Source: Neurospora intermedia
Lineage: Eukaryota; Ascomycota; Sordariomycetes; Sordariales; Sordariaceae
Assembly (NCBI GenBank): GCA_037102815.1
Contig: BTPP01000001.1
Coordinates: forward strand, 1,389,001 to 1,453,000
Direction of reading: 5' to 3'
Length of the DNA: 64,000 nucleotides
The first letter of the stretch is position 1. Every line of letters starts with the position of its first letter. The position numbers and the translations under genes were made by a program. The notes under the pieces were generated by a model. That model worked only from the letters and a program-made list of their open reading frames with translations. It had not been told where the DNA came from and made no database searches. This document shows, piece after piece, positions 1 through 12,494 of this stretch.

Positions 1-139
1 CCTCCGCGGTTCAAGAACCAGCACGATATGCTGCGTCAACCTTTCAACAAAGCCAGTGCCATTCAATGACCAGTGGTGATTGTTAGCTGCATCTTTTTAC
101 CAGTGCACTAACCAGGATCCTCCAACATTGTCCTTCGCC

Positions 140-1550
140 ATGGCATCGAATGGCGTCGTCGCTCCTGTCGCCTCTAGCCAGGCGCAGGTTGTCGTCGATG
201 AACAACAACAACAGTCCGAGCAGCAGCTCGCTGCCCAGATCTCCAAGCTCGAAATAGCCGAGGAGAAGCAGCAGCCTGAGCAGCAGCAAGAGGAACAGCA
301 GCCTCCCCACCGGTCCCACGATCCCCAGTTCAACCAAAAGCGCAGCGACCCGTTTCAGTTCGGATCTCGCTATCTGCAGGAGCAGGATGACGTCTTTGAG
401 TTCAACGCGTGGGATCATGTCGAGACTGATGACGCATACAAGGAGTATGCTGAACAGCAGTACGAGATGCAGCGCAATGCGCCCGTCTCGGACTTTGATA
501 AGCGTGAGTAACCACTTGTTCATCTTCCACACCTCACTCTCCCCAATGGTTCACGCTAAGAGAGGGGTTCATACCCATTGCACCTCTCTCTTGGGCTTCC
601 GTGATGATTTACAATCATAAGCATAGTTCATCTGAATTATTCATGAAGACAACTACGTATTTTATAGTCTTTCGCTCCCATCTGATTTTGCCCTTAACCA
701 TTGGGTCGTTTGAACACACATCAAGTTATTCACACTTTCAGACCTTGGAGCAGTCTGCTAACTCAACTTGCCTGTAACAGATCGGTTCAACTCGGACCCT
801 GCAAAGTGGTGGAACCAGTTCTACAAGAACAACACCGCCAACTTCTTCAAGGATCGCAAGTGGCTTCAGCAAGAGTTCCCCATTCTGGACAAGGTCACCT
901 CTGAGGGATACGGCCCCTGCACCCTCCTCGAAATAGGAGCTGGCGCGGGCAACACGGCCTTCCCCATCCTGTCCAAGAACAAGAACCCCGAACTGAAGAT
1001 CCACGCCTGTGATTTCTCCAAGAAGGCCGTCGAGGTCATGCGCTCGCACGAGGCCTACAACACGGACCAGATGCAGGCCGACGTGTGGGACGTGGCCGGC
1101 GACGAGCTGCCCCCTCACCTTGGGGAGAACTCGGTCGACGTCGCCCTCATGGTGTTCATCTTCTCTGCATTGTCCCCGTTGCAGTGGAAGAAGGCCGTCG
1201 AGAATGTCTACCGTGTGCTCAAGCCCGGCGGTGAAGTGTGCTTCCGTGACTATGGAAGAGGAGACCTGGCTCAGGTCCGCTTCAAGAAGGGTCGTTATCT
1301 GGACGAGAACTTCTACATTCGTGGTGATGGCACTCGCGTCTACTTCTTTGAGAAAGACGAGCTGGCCGATATTTGGTCGGGCAAGTTGTTCACCAAGGAT
1401 AGTGAGGTTGAGGACGCTTCTGAGCCTGACATCCGCTTCGTGATTGAGGACCTTGGCGTCGATCGTAGATTGCTCGTCAACCGGGCAAAGAAGCTCAAGA
1501 TGTACCGCTGCTGGTTGCAGGGTCGCTTCAGGAAGCCATTGTCGCAGTAG
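140..1550 (+). CDS. tRNA (cytosine-32 N3) methyltransferase, METTL2/Trm140 family
   Basis: Two exons, 140-503 and 781-1550, give 377 residues. The intron has a GTGAGT donor and a TAACAG acceptor, and the joined codon CAT restores the family motif around HRFNSDPAKWW. Residues 1-120 are Q/E-rich and probably disordered. Then come the family block with FFKDRKWL (about 143-150), SAM-binding motif I LLEIGAGAG (about 170-178), and the METTL C-terminal signature ending in KMYRCWLQGRFRKP. Family members make 3-methylcytidine at position 32 of certain tRNAs in the cytoplasm. The start ATG at 140 is the first in frame; the open frame upstream of it has no ATG. It converges with the primase gene. Yeast Abp140 carries an extra actin-binding N-terminus that is not evident here. 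I am sure of the family, less so of the exact tRNA substrates. Confidence 0.92.
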
Positions 1551-1883
1551 AAAGAATAAACAATTGATACCCATTTCTCAATACATTCTGTTCACCTTTT
1601 GATTCCTGTGATGTGTTGCCCAGTTCTTTTGGTGTACCCGTGTCATGGGATAGCATGTCAATAAAATATTTCTACATGTTGAGTATGTTCCAGTTAATAA
1701 TATTCATCAAATCATATCCCATGTGTGTGAGTGAACTTGTACTCGTGTCATGCCGTCGCTATGTCGCCTGAACGCCAGAAGATACTACAATAGAAAAAAA
1801 AAACCCGGGTCCCATATCCTATGCCCATCCATATTTCAACATCAAACTTCTTTTCCCGTGCGTCCGGATCAACAATGGTATCT
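1551..1883. other. Convergent 3' untranslated region between the methyltransferase and primase genes
   Basis: This is the spacer between two convergent stops. It is A+T-rich and contains an AATAAA at 1660-1665 that could serve as the polyadenylation signal of the + strand gene. I see no gene or repeat in it. Confidence 0.5.
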
Positions 1884-3607
1884 TCAACCCTCCATCTTCA
1901 CATCCCCTTGCATCTTGCCCATATTCTTCAGCAAGTAACTCCGCTTGAAGTACTCGTTGGGGTGGACAATAGTCTCAAGCTGCGCCGCAGTCATGATACC
2001 CTCATCCTTGGCCTTTTTGAGTTCTTCCTTGTGAAGATGTTCGAATACCCTGTGTTGTATCCCACATCAGCGTTAATTCATTCACTGCTCAAGTCCAGCA
2101 GCGTCAGGAGAGCAGCAGCAATACGAGTGAAAACATACCGATTACAAGCCATATGAAACTTTTGCTTCTCCTTATCCTCCTTGACACCATTCAACACCCC
2201 GCGATCCGTCACCCCCATCCCCTGCTGCAACAGCGTCTGCAGATTCTCCAAGTTAAAGTGTCTGTACGGACACCCGTGCGCCTCGCCCGGGCCGGGCGGA
2301 TGTTCCGTTAGGATCTTCTGGCACGAATATGGCGAGTAGCCGCCTCCGCGCCGATTGCTGTCGCCGCCCACGTCGCCGTACGTGTGTCGCACGTTGTACC
2401 GGTACTCCTTGTTGAACGTGTCGTCGGTGATTTTGTTGAAACTCTGTCGCCAAAACAGCAAGCATTCCTCGAGGTTGAGGCCGATGCCCTTCAAAAAGAG
2501 CGTGTACTGTAGACGACCGTAGTGTTTCAAGTGCGCGTCCCGCCGCAGGGTGCGGTGCAAATGGGACATGCAAGCGGGGAAATGGTGGTTGTTCACCAAG
2601 TTATCGATGTTTCTGGCCGAGATATCCGCTGAGGAAATGGCGGAGGAAGTACCCACGTACGAAGCGTCGGGCGTGATGAAGTTTTTGGACAAATGTGCCA
2701 GGATGGGCGTCAGGCGGTCGTCTTCGTCGAGTCTGGGAAGGGCCCGGGCGGTTAACTCGAGCTGACGCTCCAGCCGGGACGAGAATTCCGAAACGACCAT
2801 CGCTTGCTGTTCGCGCGCGGGAACGTAGGCGTAGCCATGTCGGAGAAAGACGCGGCGTTGTTCGACTAGCTCGGGGACGCGCAGCCACGAGACTTTGCAC
2901 CATGTTTGTTGGTCTTCTTCGTATTGCTGCTGCTGCTGCTGTTGTCCCTTTCTTGAGCCGCCGAAGGAGGCAGTCGCTGCCAACTCGGAAGCTAGTTCGC
3001 GCTTCTCCTCGTCCGAAACAGTCTCCCAGTCGAGATTAAGCGAGTTGATGAACGCCGCGCGCTCACGGCCGTCGTCGGCGTTCAGGCGCATGCGAAATAA
3101 CATGGTCTCGACGCGGGTGAAGCGGCGCCGGAGGTCCTCCGTGGACGCAAAAGCGAGACGAAGGATGAAGTGGCTGTAGTGGTCCTTTTGCCGCTGAGCG
3201 AAGAGCTGGGAGGAAGAGGAGCTGTTGGTGTCGAGCGGGAGGTACTTGTCGAGTAAGGGTTTCATGTGCGAGGCTGTCTCGGCGGGGGTTTTGTTACGGA
3301 AGGAACATGCTTCGAGTTCGGCGAGGACTGGATTATGGTAAGAAAGAGGTTTATTAACGTTTAGAGGCACGCCCAATACTGTAAATCACTGAGATATGAG
3401 CGTGGTGGGATGCATACTTCGTAGCCTGTCGATGGCCCATTGTTCAAACTGCTCAATGGTGATGTCGGCTGTTGGAGGGGTCGAGTAAAAGTTGAGCCGA
3501 TGGGGATAATCGATGTCCTTGTAGGCGGCTTCTGCGAATTGTTTCTTGCGGTGGTCGAGGACGTTTCGCCTTTTGGGGTCAATACGACTGACGTTTGACC
3601 GTAGCAT
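1884..3607 (-). CDS. pri2: DNA primase large subunit (PRI2/PriL)
   Basis: Three exons on the minus strand (3607-3418, 3378-2139, 2049-1884) encode 531 residues, about the usual length. The N-terminus has the family block with LNFYSTPP and the following ITIEQFEQWAIDRLR. The C-terminal iron-sulphur domain supplies the four expected cysteines: C333 (FPACM), C416 (YSCQKIL), C433 (GCPY) and C475 (MACNR). These ligate the [4Fe-4S] cluster needed for primer initiation in the Pol alpha-primase complex. The last intron splits the arginine codon just after C475, so exon 3 carries only the tail. A poly-Q tract near residues 209-215, encoded by CTG/CAG repeats, is a lineage-specific insertion. The ATG at 3607 fits the conserved start MLRSN; no ATG lies further upstream in that frame. 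Confidence 0.95.
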
Positions 3608-4224
3608 GATGGAGACTTGGTAGGACTGTCCTCCTGGCTTTCTGACGTGGGAGGTTGTCGGTTGGAAGCCGTGGACTGGGGATGATGTTGGTCTGGGAGA
3701 CGCGTCTAAAGTTACCTTCACGCGAAGCTCTTACAAAGTCAATTAAAATGCTGGCCAATCACAGGCGTGCTTTTGTCCGTGAAGCTGGGCGCGATGCTGC
3801 TTTGACCCTAACCCTAGAAAGCCAGCCGGCCCCCGAAGACCCTTTTACTCGCAAACTTGATTTTCTTTCCACTGTTTACAGTTTCTCGGTCTGTCTTCCC
3901 CTGGTGGGATCTTCTCATATCATTGTTGTGCAGAGCCAGGTCTATGTCGCCTGTTTTTCCAAACCTCATTCATGGCGGATCGATAGGTTGCCAAGCGGAG
4001 ACGAAGCTGTCAAGCTTCTAGTCCAAGGACAGGACAAGAGGCTCATGGTTCACTGATACTGACAATTTAACTATTCCCGAACACATCTTAAAGCCGACAT
4101 GACATCGCTAACAAACCCAAAATAAACACAATGAAAGAACATCAAGTGATGCGAGGTTCACAGCCTCAAATGCGACCGCCACAGGTATCAATCTCCCATA
4201 CGACTCCTACATCCTAATCCAGCT
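3608..4224. other. Intergenic region upstream of pri2
   Basis: Presumed promoter of the primase gene plus the 3' end of the AIM24 gene. It holds one short CCCTAACCCTA-type stretch at 3805-3815, telomere-like but only about two units, which may be a telobox-like promoter element. The open frame at 3655-4056 has no recognisable protein signature. Confidence 0.4.
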
Positions 4225-5538
4225 CTAGGCCTTTGCTGTTTGACCGGTCATGAACGCACTAAAGGCAGTCTTTGTGGAAGTTAGTCCATGTCATGTCCAA
4301 ACGTATCAAGCTGATGTGAAATTTGGCGTACCGCATTCCTTGTCTGGATGAATATTGTTCCAGGACCAGTGAATTTGCACACCAGTCCTTCGCCAGAAGC
4401 GAAGCCCGATAGTAAACCGCCGGAGGCAACACGCTCCAGAACGTACTTGGTGTTCCATGCGACCAAGTGGCCATTGTCAACGATGTACTTCTCGCCGTCC
4501 GCCAGCTGTCTCCTCTGTTAGCAACCCGCACCCTTCCACTCGGACTTCAGACAACTGCTACTCACATCTTTCCGAACGATGGCACCAAAACTCGTCAGCC
4601 ACAACAGCCCCGTGCCACTAATCTTGTACACCCATAATCCCTCACCCGAGAACATGGCCTTTCCCAGCCCCTGGCGCTTATAGTCCTTGGTGACATTCTG
4701 CGTCGAAGCAAGGTATCCGTCGTGGCTGACAGACCAGGTCTGGGAGCCATCCAGGCGGAGACTCGTGATATCGCCAAGCATGGCAGGGGCCAAAAGCAAC
4801 TCACCCGGACCGGTATAAGTCGAGCTGCCCATCTCGCCGCCGGCAACAAGTTTCTTCAAGCCAAACTTGTAGGCTCCCTTGAGGGAGATGGAGGGAGACA
4901 TGGCGATCATTGATCCTGTGCGAGAATAAGATGAAAACTGTTAGTCAAACACACACTCATGTGGATACACCTATGGAGTGAATTTCAAGAGAGAAAGCAT
5001 ACCCGGCTTAGCATCCAACGGGCAACCAATCGCCAACTGCACAGTCAAAATAGTATTACAATCCCGATGGCTGATACGGTAACTGCCACCATTGAACGTT
5101 CCCACGTCATCCGACACCGCACCTACACCGGAAAACTGTCCGGCGGCGGGTGCACCAGTAATGGCAGCCGCTGCTGAAGTGCTCAACCCCAGACCAACCG
5201 GTTGTGTGGGTGCTGGCTGCTGCTGCTGCTGCTGCTGCTGCTGGGGCTGCTGGGGCTGCTGCTCGCCTTGAGCATACGGCGGAGGAGCGGCAAACTGTTG
5301 CTGAGGAGGAGGGGTGTGGGCAGAAGTTCGGGAGGCGCTGGAATCGGTCCTCATGTGCAGAGGGAGGGCGGTTGGAGCATGTTGCTGCTGGGCTGGGGGA
5401 GCCGCGTATTGAGGCTGCGGTTGCTGCACTTGCTGCTGGGTTGGCGGTGGCGCATATTGCTGCTGTTGTTGAGTCGGTGGTGGGGAGAATTGTTGGGCCG
5501 GTGGTGGGGAGAATTGCTGTTGTGGTGGTTGTTGATAT

Positions 5539-5570
<32 letters not shown>

Positions 5571-5910
5571 AGGAGGAAAGGGGTACGAAGGAGTGGATGA
5601 CTTGGGCGGCGGCGTGGCAGACGAGCCCGCGGACTGAGGCGGAGGAGGATAATGCCTCCCTTGCTGTTGGGTGGTCGGAGGAGATGGGTAAGAGAACTTT
5701 GTCTGGGTTGGAGGAGCAGACATGGGAGGAGGTGGGTAGCTGTGTTGAGCGGGGGCTGTTGTCCTCGTCAGTATCAACCGTTCCGTCCGCTTTTCAAAGT
5801 TGGAACATACCTCCAGCACCCGATGCTCCAGGAGGGGCTGATATACTTGTTAGCATTTATCATATCACAATAACGAAGAGCGTCTGATACTCACGCGGAT
5901 AGTAAGACAT
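4225..5910 (-). CDS. aim24: AIM24-domain protein with Pro/Gln-rich N-terminus
   Basis: Six exons on the minus strand: 5910-5895, 5837-5811, 5755-5003, 4915-4566, 4505-4332 and 4269-4225, giving 454 residues. The first two exons are only 16 and 27 nt; they join to [16 protein letters not shown]. Residues 1-200 are proline- and glutamine-rich with long CAG-encoded Q runs. The C-terminal half is the AIM24 (TIGR00266/DUF124) fold, with repeated short beta segments such as [29 protein letters not shown] and [12 protein letters not shown]. In yeast Aim24 is a mitochondrial protein affecting MICOS, but no clear presequence is visible here, so location is open. The last exon uses an AAG acceptor and ends [14 protein letters not shown], a plausible family terminus but the least certain junction. 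Confidence 0.85.
5218..5242. repeat. (CTG)n microsatellite in AIM24 coding sequence
   Basis: A pure CTG run encodes glutamines on the minus strand. A second run lies at about 5541-5572. Both fall in the disordered N-terminal region and are likely length-polymorphic. Confidence 0.8.
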
Positions 5911-7716
5911 ATTGATTGTTTGTTTTGCTCGAACACCGGATCTTTTCTCAGATAGATTTGAGCTTGTTGAAGGAATGGTCCTTGTCTTGATGAACCTCAC
6001 CAAGTCTCGATGGGAACTTTTTGGAGTAAACTCGATGGATTCCCCGCACTTATAAAAGAAGCTGACTGCAGATCACTTGTGTCGCCCGAGTTTGTGAGAC
6101 CATCAGCAGAAAATAGAGATAGCTATGGTGAGAAGTCGGTTCAAAAGAAGAGAGGTTCAAACAGATTCACAGTCAGAAAACGGGGGACAAAAAGTGAAGG
6201 CATCGGAGAAAAGAGCATCTGACGCGGACGTCAAGTCGGCGTCCGGACTCATTTTATTGAAGGGTGCCACTGGTACCTGAGCAGCTCTACCCTAGTGTAG
6301 CAGGGGACTGAACAGCGCCCCCAGATGGCCTCTCGTTGCGCGTCCGCCATAGCGGCTGTAAGCGGGCTGCTTTCTAATTCAAGCTTCATGGTGTATGGAG
6401 AAGATAAAGTGCCCAATCAATGAGCCTTGGAGATGACAGGAAGGGTAGAGCGCCGTCTTGTCTTCATGGGGCCATGGAGCAATAAGTGCAAGCGCGGGAC
6501 GAGGGCGCTTACAGAGGGAACCGAGGAACGTGATTGGCGGCCAAGTCTTACAGGCTCGGGCAGGGTCCTGTTCGGATCACCGATGGCGAATACCAATTCT
6601 AGCTCAACAAAGTCGAGAGACACGTTGGGCGTCGAAGAAGAATGTTTGGAAACAAAGTGCGAGAAGATGTGAAGAAGGTTCACAAAGTTCTGTTTGCGCT
6701 CATGACCTTCCATGTTCAGCTCCTGAACAAAAGGGGAAGTTTGTTTACTCTGCGATAAGGTGATGAATGGTCAGTGCGGATGGCCTGAACCCATCAGATC
6801 ACCGAACGCTTCCTAAACCAACAGCAATTCCATCGATCGATGGCTTTCAAAGAACCATATCAGCCACATGATGCCTCGACTCGTGGCTTGGAATGTCCAT
6901 TGATAGTGAGTGGTCGATAAGCATGGCGAAATACCAAGTAACATTGGTCGAAAGGCCGAATGATAAGTCTCTGTTGGTAGTAAGCCAAGAAGTTGAAGAG
7001 GCTGAGTTGTTGGAGGTTCCTTGGGGTGCAGGCGAAATGTGGATGTACCGTGAGCGGCCTCAATGGCCTGCCGTGGTGAGACTCGTCAGCACATGGAGGA
7101 GCTTTGTTGCCTGCCGGAACGAGATGGCGGGGTCTTGGATGCATCGTTGACCGGGCAGAGGCGGATGCCGATTGACCAATGGGATGTAGTGGAATGATGC
7201 GCTGCCTGCCGTAACGACTTAGTTGCATCACTCACATGCAACCCAAAGAGGTCCGCGAACTTCTAGAACTGAAGTGTAGAGGAAAATAAAATAAGAGCCG
7301 TTGCGTGACCCCTTGCGAGATATCGTCAGCCCATGCAACGAGGAAATACCCGACTGGAATCTCTTTGACCTAGCCGATACGCCTCCTCCATCTCCTCAAC
7401 CCAAACTTCTCCTGCTACCCCTTTGAGCCTTTGGAGATATTTGTCCTAGTTCTCGATCGATCACGCGTTCGTCTTTCTACCGCGGAAACAGGCACGGCTA
7501 GGTCAACCATCTCGAATTCGATCAAGCACCAGCTTGTTGGCGACGGCGTCTACCCGCATCCATAATCCTTAAACTCCCCTCAGTGAGACTAGCATTGTAC
7601 GACGCGATCCCTCGAAGCTCAAGAAGCTTGAGACTTGGAGCTTGGGCCACCTTGCGACGTTTCTGCGACCGACCACGACCGACCGATTCCTGCCACGTAC
7701 CGACTAGATCGCCATC
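5911..7716. other. 1.8 kb intergenic region between divergent genes
   Basis: It contains the promoters of the AIM24 gene (-) and of the mitochondrial FAM210-like gene (+). Several open frames of 60-120 codons exist on both strands, but none shows splice signals joining to neighbours, a known motif or convincing codon use. The last 300 bases before 7717 are C-rich and probably the 5' leader of the + strand gene. Confidence 0.4.
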
Positions 7717-8644
7717 ATGTTGAGGACACGGTACGGAGCTGCCGAGACCCTCCTTAGAGGAGGCGCCATCTTCCGAGGGGTTTCTAGGGACACCACAGTG
7801 GCTCGGACATGGGCGCAGCATATCTCTACCAAGAGCGCAGCGACACCACAGTTCCAGTACGCGAGCTTGTCGGCCAGAATCAGACAGGCATCGAGAGCCG
7901 GGCAGCCCAAGCAGTTTACCACGTCGTCAAGACGCCCATTCCAGTCGTCGAGGTCGCGCCGGTCTGACAAGTCGTCGGAGAAGGAGGGAGCCAAGCAGAA
8001 GGCCAGGGCCAAGGAGAAGGAGCCCGAGCCGACCGGATTTAGCGCCAAGATGAAGAAGCTGTCCAAGGAGTACGGTTGGACTGCTGTCGGAGTCTATCTC
8101 GCTCTCAGCGTGCTAGACTTCCCTTTCTGCTTCCTTCTCGTGCGCACCGTCGGCACCGAGAAGATTGGTAAGTTTTTCTTGGATTATTGGCAAAGCGAAC
8201 AAAAACTGACGGTTCGGTACTCTTTAGCCCACATCGAGCATGTCGTCGTGTCGTGGTTCCAAAAAGTCATCCCCCAGAACGTTCAAGACTTCTGGCACAA
8301 GTATCGGACCGCTTACAAGGATAAAAAGCGGGAACGCACTGGCGAGGAGCCTGAGGTCGGATGGGGTGTTGAAGCCGCCGAGGAGCGGAGCAAGCAAGCT
8401 GGAGCCAGTAAGTACTTGCCAAACAATGTCCCTCGTATCACCAATGGGCACACATATGCTGACCGTCTTCTTCTCAGGCTTGGCCACCCAGCTTGCTCTG
8501 GCGTATGCGATCCACAAGAGCTTCATCTTTATCAGAGTCCCTCTGACGGCTGCTATCCTTCCCAAGGTCGTCAAGGTTCTCAGGTCTTGGGGCTACCAGA
8601 TCGGCACAAAGAAGGTTTTGAAGACCGCTGTCAAGAAGCCTTGA
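7717..8644 (+). CDS. FAM210/DUF1279 mitochondrial membrane protein
   Basis: Three exons (7717-8167, 8228-8407, 8478-8644) encode 265 residues. The N-terminal 90 residues are rich in Arg, Ser and Ala with almost no acidic residues, typical of a mitochondrial targeting sequence. A basic KSSEKEGAKQKARAKEKE linker follows, then the DUF1279 core starting with KEYGWTAVGVYLALSVLDFP, which includes a hydrophobic segment, and a conserved C-terminal block with GLATQLALAYAIHKS (reached through the split serine codon at the last junction) and IRVPLTAAILPKVVKVL. FAM210 proteins sit in the mitochondrial inner membrane and are linked to mitochondrial translation in animals; the fungal role is not established. 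All three splice junctions keep frame and have GTAAGT donors. Confidence 0.88.
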
Positions 8645-9263
8645 AAAAAGAGTGCTTACCTCGCCTTGGATACCCTGTTTCAACTTCTCAATCTTTCCTT
8701 CATGTTCATCTTTCAGTTGTATATCCCTTGTTTGGAGGCTGGCGTTCCGTAGGTGGTGGTTGCATTGCACATAAATAAGAATCCCCTTTCCCACAATCCG
8801 GACAACACCATACTGAACCTTGCATTGTAGCACTTCTACACGTGTGCTCAGGTCATTGCCCGCCCGTTGGAGAAACAAAATAAGGTGTATGTTGTTTGGA
8901 ATTCTACGTGCCACCATGTTGTTTACATAGGTTGTGTATCCCTCGTTGCATCAATATGGACACTGCAGCCGCAACTGACAACGGTCCATCATATGCGAGA
9001 AGCGCACGGACCAGACACGAGCATCAACACCACCTCATGCACGCAATTTACATGGCTTTTCATCCCCTCGCCGATCCGCTCGAAAGCACACGAGCCAGCC
9101 AGGTGTTAGATTGTTCCGTTGCGGTGCCGGCGTCCGGGGTGGTATCGCACCATTGATGTTCCCATTGGCCTGCCACATTCGTCGAGATTATATCTACAGT
9201 CAAGCCAAGCTTCTTTCTAGTTTAAGAAGGTGGTAACACCATCGACCGCTCCCGCGAGGCACC
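8645..9263. other. Intergenic region
   Basis: Spacer between two tandem + strand genes, holding the 3' end of the DUF1279 gene and the promoter of the amidase gene. I see no RNA gene, repeat or supported reading frame. Confidence 0.4.
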
Positions 9264-11884
9264 ATGGCGAACACGGTTAGCGATCAAGGACAGTTCCTCC
9301 GTCCTCTTTTATACCCCGGCAACCCCGCCGGTTCAGTCTCAACAGCCCATGGCTTAAGATCTTCGACATCGCTAGTCCCTCGCAGCGGAACCTACGGCAC
9401 AATGAACATGGCTTCTCGGGACGTTGAGAAGCGGCCTTTGGTGGTCATGAGGGAAGAACTCATTCCTCGCTCAGTCAAGCAAGCCCGAACACGACGGGTT
9501 CTCTTGTCAGTCATGTGGCTCTTTGCTTCACTCTTCGTTACGGGGTTTATCTTCCATGTACTTGGTATACCGTCCTGCCCGAGATCCGATATTTACGAGC
9601 AACTCTCACCGGCAAATGGAACTTATGGCCATCAGACTGTTGAAGGCCTCGATACGACCGAACCAGCAACTCGGGACCGACTCAAATCACAGCCAAAAGC
9701 AAGGCAAATTCAGTCATCCGTCACAACTTCGTCTGCTGCCGCGGAGAAAACGGTGCTGAGAAACTTTGAGGTTGCGCCGCCAGTATTGATGCCTTATGGC
9801 CCGGCTGATAGCGATGGAACAACACCCATCCCAGCTGGATCAACTCAGGAAGCATGTACTGTGTTGTTGATGCGCCATGACTTTGCTTTTAGCTATGGAG
9901 TTCCGTACATCGGTGAGCTGGACCATATCCAAACAGAAGATCTCCTTTGATCAATTTTCTGACGTTGCTGTTTCATCGTAATACAGGAGACTACACGCCG
10001 CCTAGTTGCAAGTTTAACCGGGTTGTGATGAACTTCACCGTTGTTAGCGAGGGGAGACAGTACGACCGCCTGGCATTGATATACCTTGGTGATACCGAAG
10101 TTTGTGAGTCCTTCCTGCCACGCCCATGAACAGCAGAGCCTCTTCTTCATGTAGCACATGGACACCTGTAATTATCACAGTACCGAGACCAAAAAAACAG
10201 CTAACTCGTATCAGGGAGAACTTCAACCGCCGAACCGGTGGCGCCGCCAGGAATTCAATGGGAATATCTCAAGGACATGACCGAGTACCTTTCCCTCTGG
10301 CAACAGAAGCAAAAGATCATTTTCGATCTAGGCAACCTTGTCAACGACAAGTACACCGGCATCTTCAACACCACTCTTACAGCCACTTTCTTCTACAGCG
10401 ACGTCGCCACCAATGCCGCTCCTCCCAGCGACCTCATTATCCCCATCTCTGCCCGGCAGTCCGCCAACAACGCCGTCAGCCAGTTCACCCTCCCTACGCA
10501 AAACGCCACCAACACCATCTCCAACTTCCCGCTCAACGCCCGCCGCGCCGTCTTCTCTGTCTCCGCCAACGGCCAAGGCAACGAAGAGTTCTGGTGGTCC
10601 AATGTCCTTCAAAGCGACACCAACGCCTTCTCCGACACCGTCGGCGAACTCCCCGGCTACTCGCCCTTCCGCGAGGTCCAAGTCCTCATCGACGGCCAAC
10701 TAGCCGGTGTCTACTGGCCCTTCCCCGTCATCTTCACCGGCGGCGTTGTTCCCTCCTTGCATCGACCCATCGCCGGCATCGAAGCCTTCGACCTCAAGGA
10801 GCACGAAATCGACATCACCCCCTGGCTAGCCGTTCTCACCGACGGCAAACCGCACGAATTCACCATCCGCATCGCCGGCATCAACGACACCGCGTCCTCG
10901 TCCTCCTCTGGCCACAACGCAGTCCTAACAGACCACGTCAACGAATCGTGGTACGTCACGGGAAAAATCTTCATCTGGACCGACTCCAACTCCCACTCTA
11001 TCGGAAGCAACAACAACAACAACAACAACGACAACAAACTCCCCACCATCGACGGCCTCACCCCCCTCATCACTCTCTCCTCCATCCGCGCTCCCCCCTC
11101 CTCCTCCAACTCCTCAACCCCAGAATCCATCACCTACACCACATCCGTCAAACGCTCCCTCCGCATCCACTCCCCCTCGGGAACGTGGACCCAAACCCTC
11201 AGCTACACCAACAAGGGCCTCGTCTCCGCACAGGGATATAACCAGTTCAACGACATGCTCATCTCCGGCTCCGAGTCATCCTCCTCTCCTAGTGGCGACG
11301 GCAACGACTATAAAACAAGCTACACATTCCCATTACTCGCCAATAGCACCTACTCCGTTTCGCCCCAAGGGAACTTGAGTATATCGGGACACTTGATCCA
11401 AGGAAAGACGGTTGTCGTCTCTGGGCAGATGACGTTTCCGGATTATGATACCGTGGCGTTCAATGCGGGTAATGGGAAGAAAGGTCCTAGATATAAAGAG
11501 TCGAGACTGGAGACGAAGAAGGAAGGACAGGCGTGGTATGAGCAGACGGGGGATGGGAAGAATAGTACTGGGTCTGGAGATTCCAAGCAGGTTTTTAGGT
11601 TTGGGGGCGTGGAAGCTCAAGGGGGAAGAGGGGAGGAGTTGTATTACCGGGATGTGGAGGCGAGGGCGGGGAGGGTGGTGAGGGATGTGAAGAGGTTGGG
11701 CGGGAAGGATGTGGTTGGTGCTGATGGGTATGGAGAAGTGGGAGCAGCAGCGGTGACAGTGGGAGGGGATGGTGATAATGAGGCGGGGATGTTTGGTGGT
11801 GTACCGATTGTTAGTGGTGGTGGTGGTAATGGAGTGAAGAGGGGAGGGGCGATGAGGATGTTTTTGGGGAGGAATAGATTTTGA
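9264..11884 (+). CDS. Peptide-N4-(N-acetyl-beta-glucosaminyl)asparagine amidase A-type protein, type II membrane anchored
   Basis: Three exons (9264-9912, 9987-10103, 10215-11884) encode 811 residues. A cytosolic N-terminus with an RTRR stop-transfer flank precedes one membrane segment at about 79-101, making it a type II membrane protein of the secretory pathway. The luminal part has the PNGase A signatures: a conserved YTPPSC region, LIYLGDTEVWRTSTAEP across the second junction, WEYLKDMTEY, and later FHVL-type beta segments. Many N-x-S/T sites agree with a luminal domain. The family cleaves N-glycans from glycopeptides, though fungal members are poorly studied. Residues near 585 include a run of asparagines from an AAC repeat (11008-11031). 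The last 130 codons are G-rich and low in complexity, unlike the C-rich middle of the same exon. Confidence 0.88.
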
Positions 11885-12494
11885 TAAGTACACAAGTAGT
11901 ATTAAGCTTCATGGATAGACATCAGGCCAAAGCAAAGAAGGTGGAGGCAATATGAACGCATGGAAGTTTAGACTAGATTCGGTTCTGGGTCAATGGCTCG
12001 TCCAGCATGTGCAGCGGATGATATGTTCCTTCCTTAAGAACTCAGGAAGTAAGATGGGGTAATCGTAAAAATGAAAAACAAGAGGAAACACACACACACA
12101 CCAAAAAAGGAAGGAACATACAACACCAGGTGATTCGCCGGTCGTCACCGAGCCGACTACTGGCCTGGCGGTCACTGGCTTATCGATCGGAGAGCGGACG
12201 GGATCCCGAGTTTTCTCTAGTGCCTATGGTCGTATGTGTGAATCGTAGACGGCAGTGATGTCTGCTTGAACGAGGATAGTGTTTATATAGGTATAAACTG
12301 CGATGTATTATGAGTCGTGTGTGGGGATACCGGCTGGTAAATGTAGGTAAATAGATCTGACTTTGACTGTCAACGATTTGCAATATGCATTCAGTGGTTT
12401 GCTCTAGGCCTGAAAAGACGGGAGTTGAAACGTTCATTATCTGATTCCCCAAGTCTATCGCCAACTCTCCCGATGCAGCCCATCCCATCCGCAC
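11885..12494. other. Convergent spacer
   Basis: Lies between the stops of the amidase (+) and adenosine deaminase (-) genes. It includes a short CA repeat at about 12089-12102. The minus-strand frame at 12180-12494 has no recognisable features and probably is not a gene. Confidence 0.4.

Noticed and set aside
738-1574. Long open frame antisense to the methyltransferase gene
   Set aside because: It mirrors the codon pattern of the real gene and has no motif; typical antisense shadow in GC-rich coding DNA.
3805-3815. Telomere-like CCCTAACCCTA
   Set aside because: Only about two units inside an ordinary promoter region; not a telomere, at most a telobox-like site.
10126-11241. Arginine/histidine/proline-rich frame overlapping the amidase exon
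   Set aside because: Composition is a by-product of the C-rich sense frame; the PNGase A frame has splice-consistent motifs.
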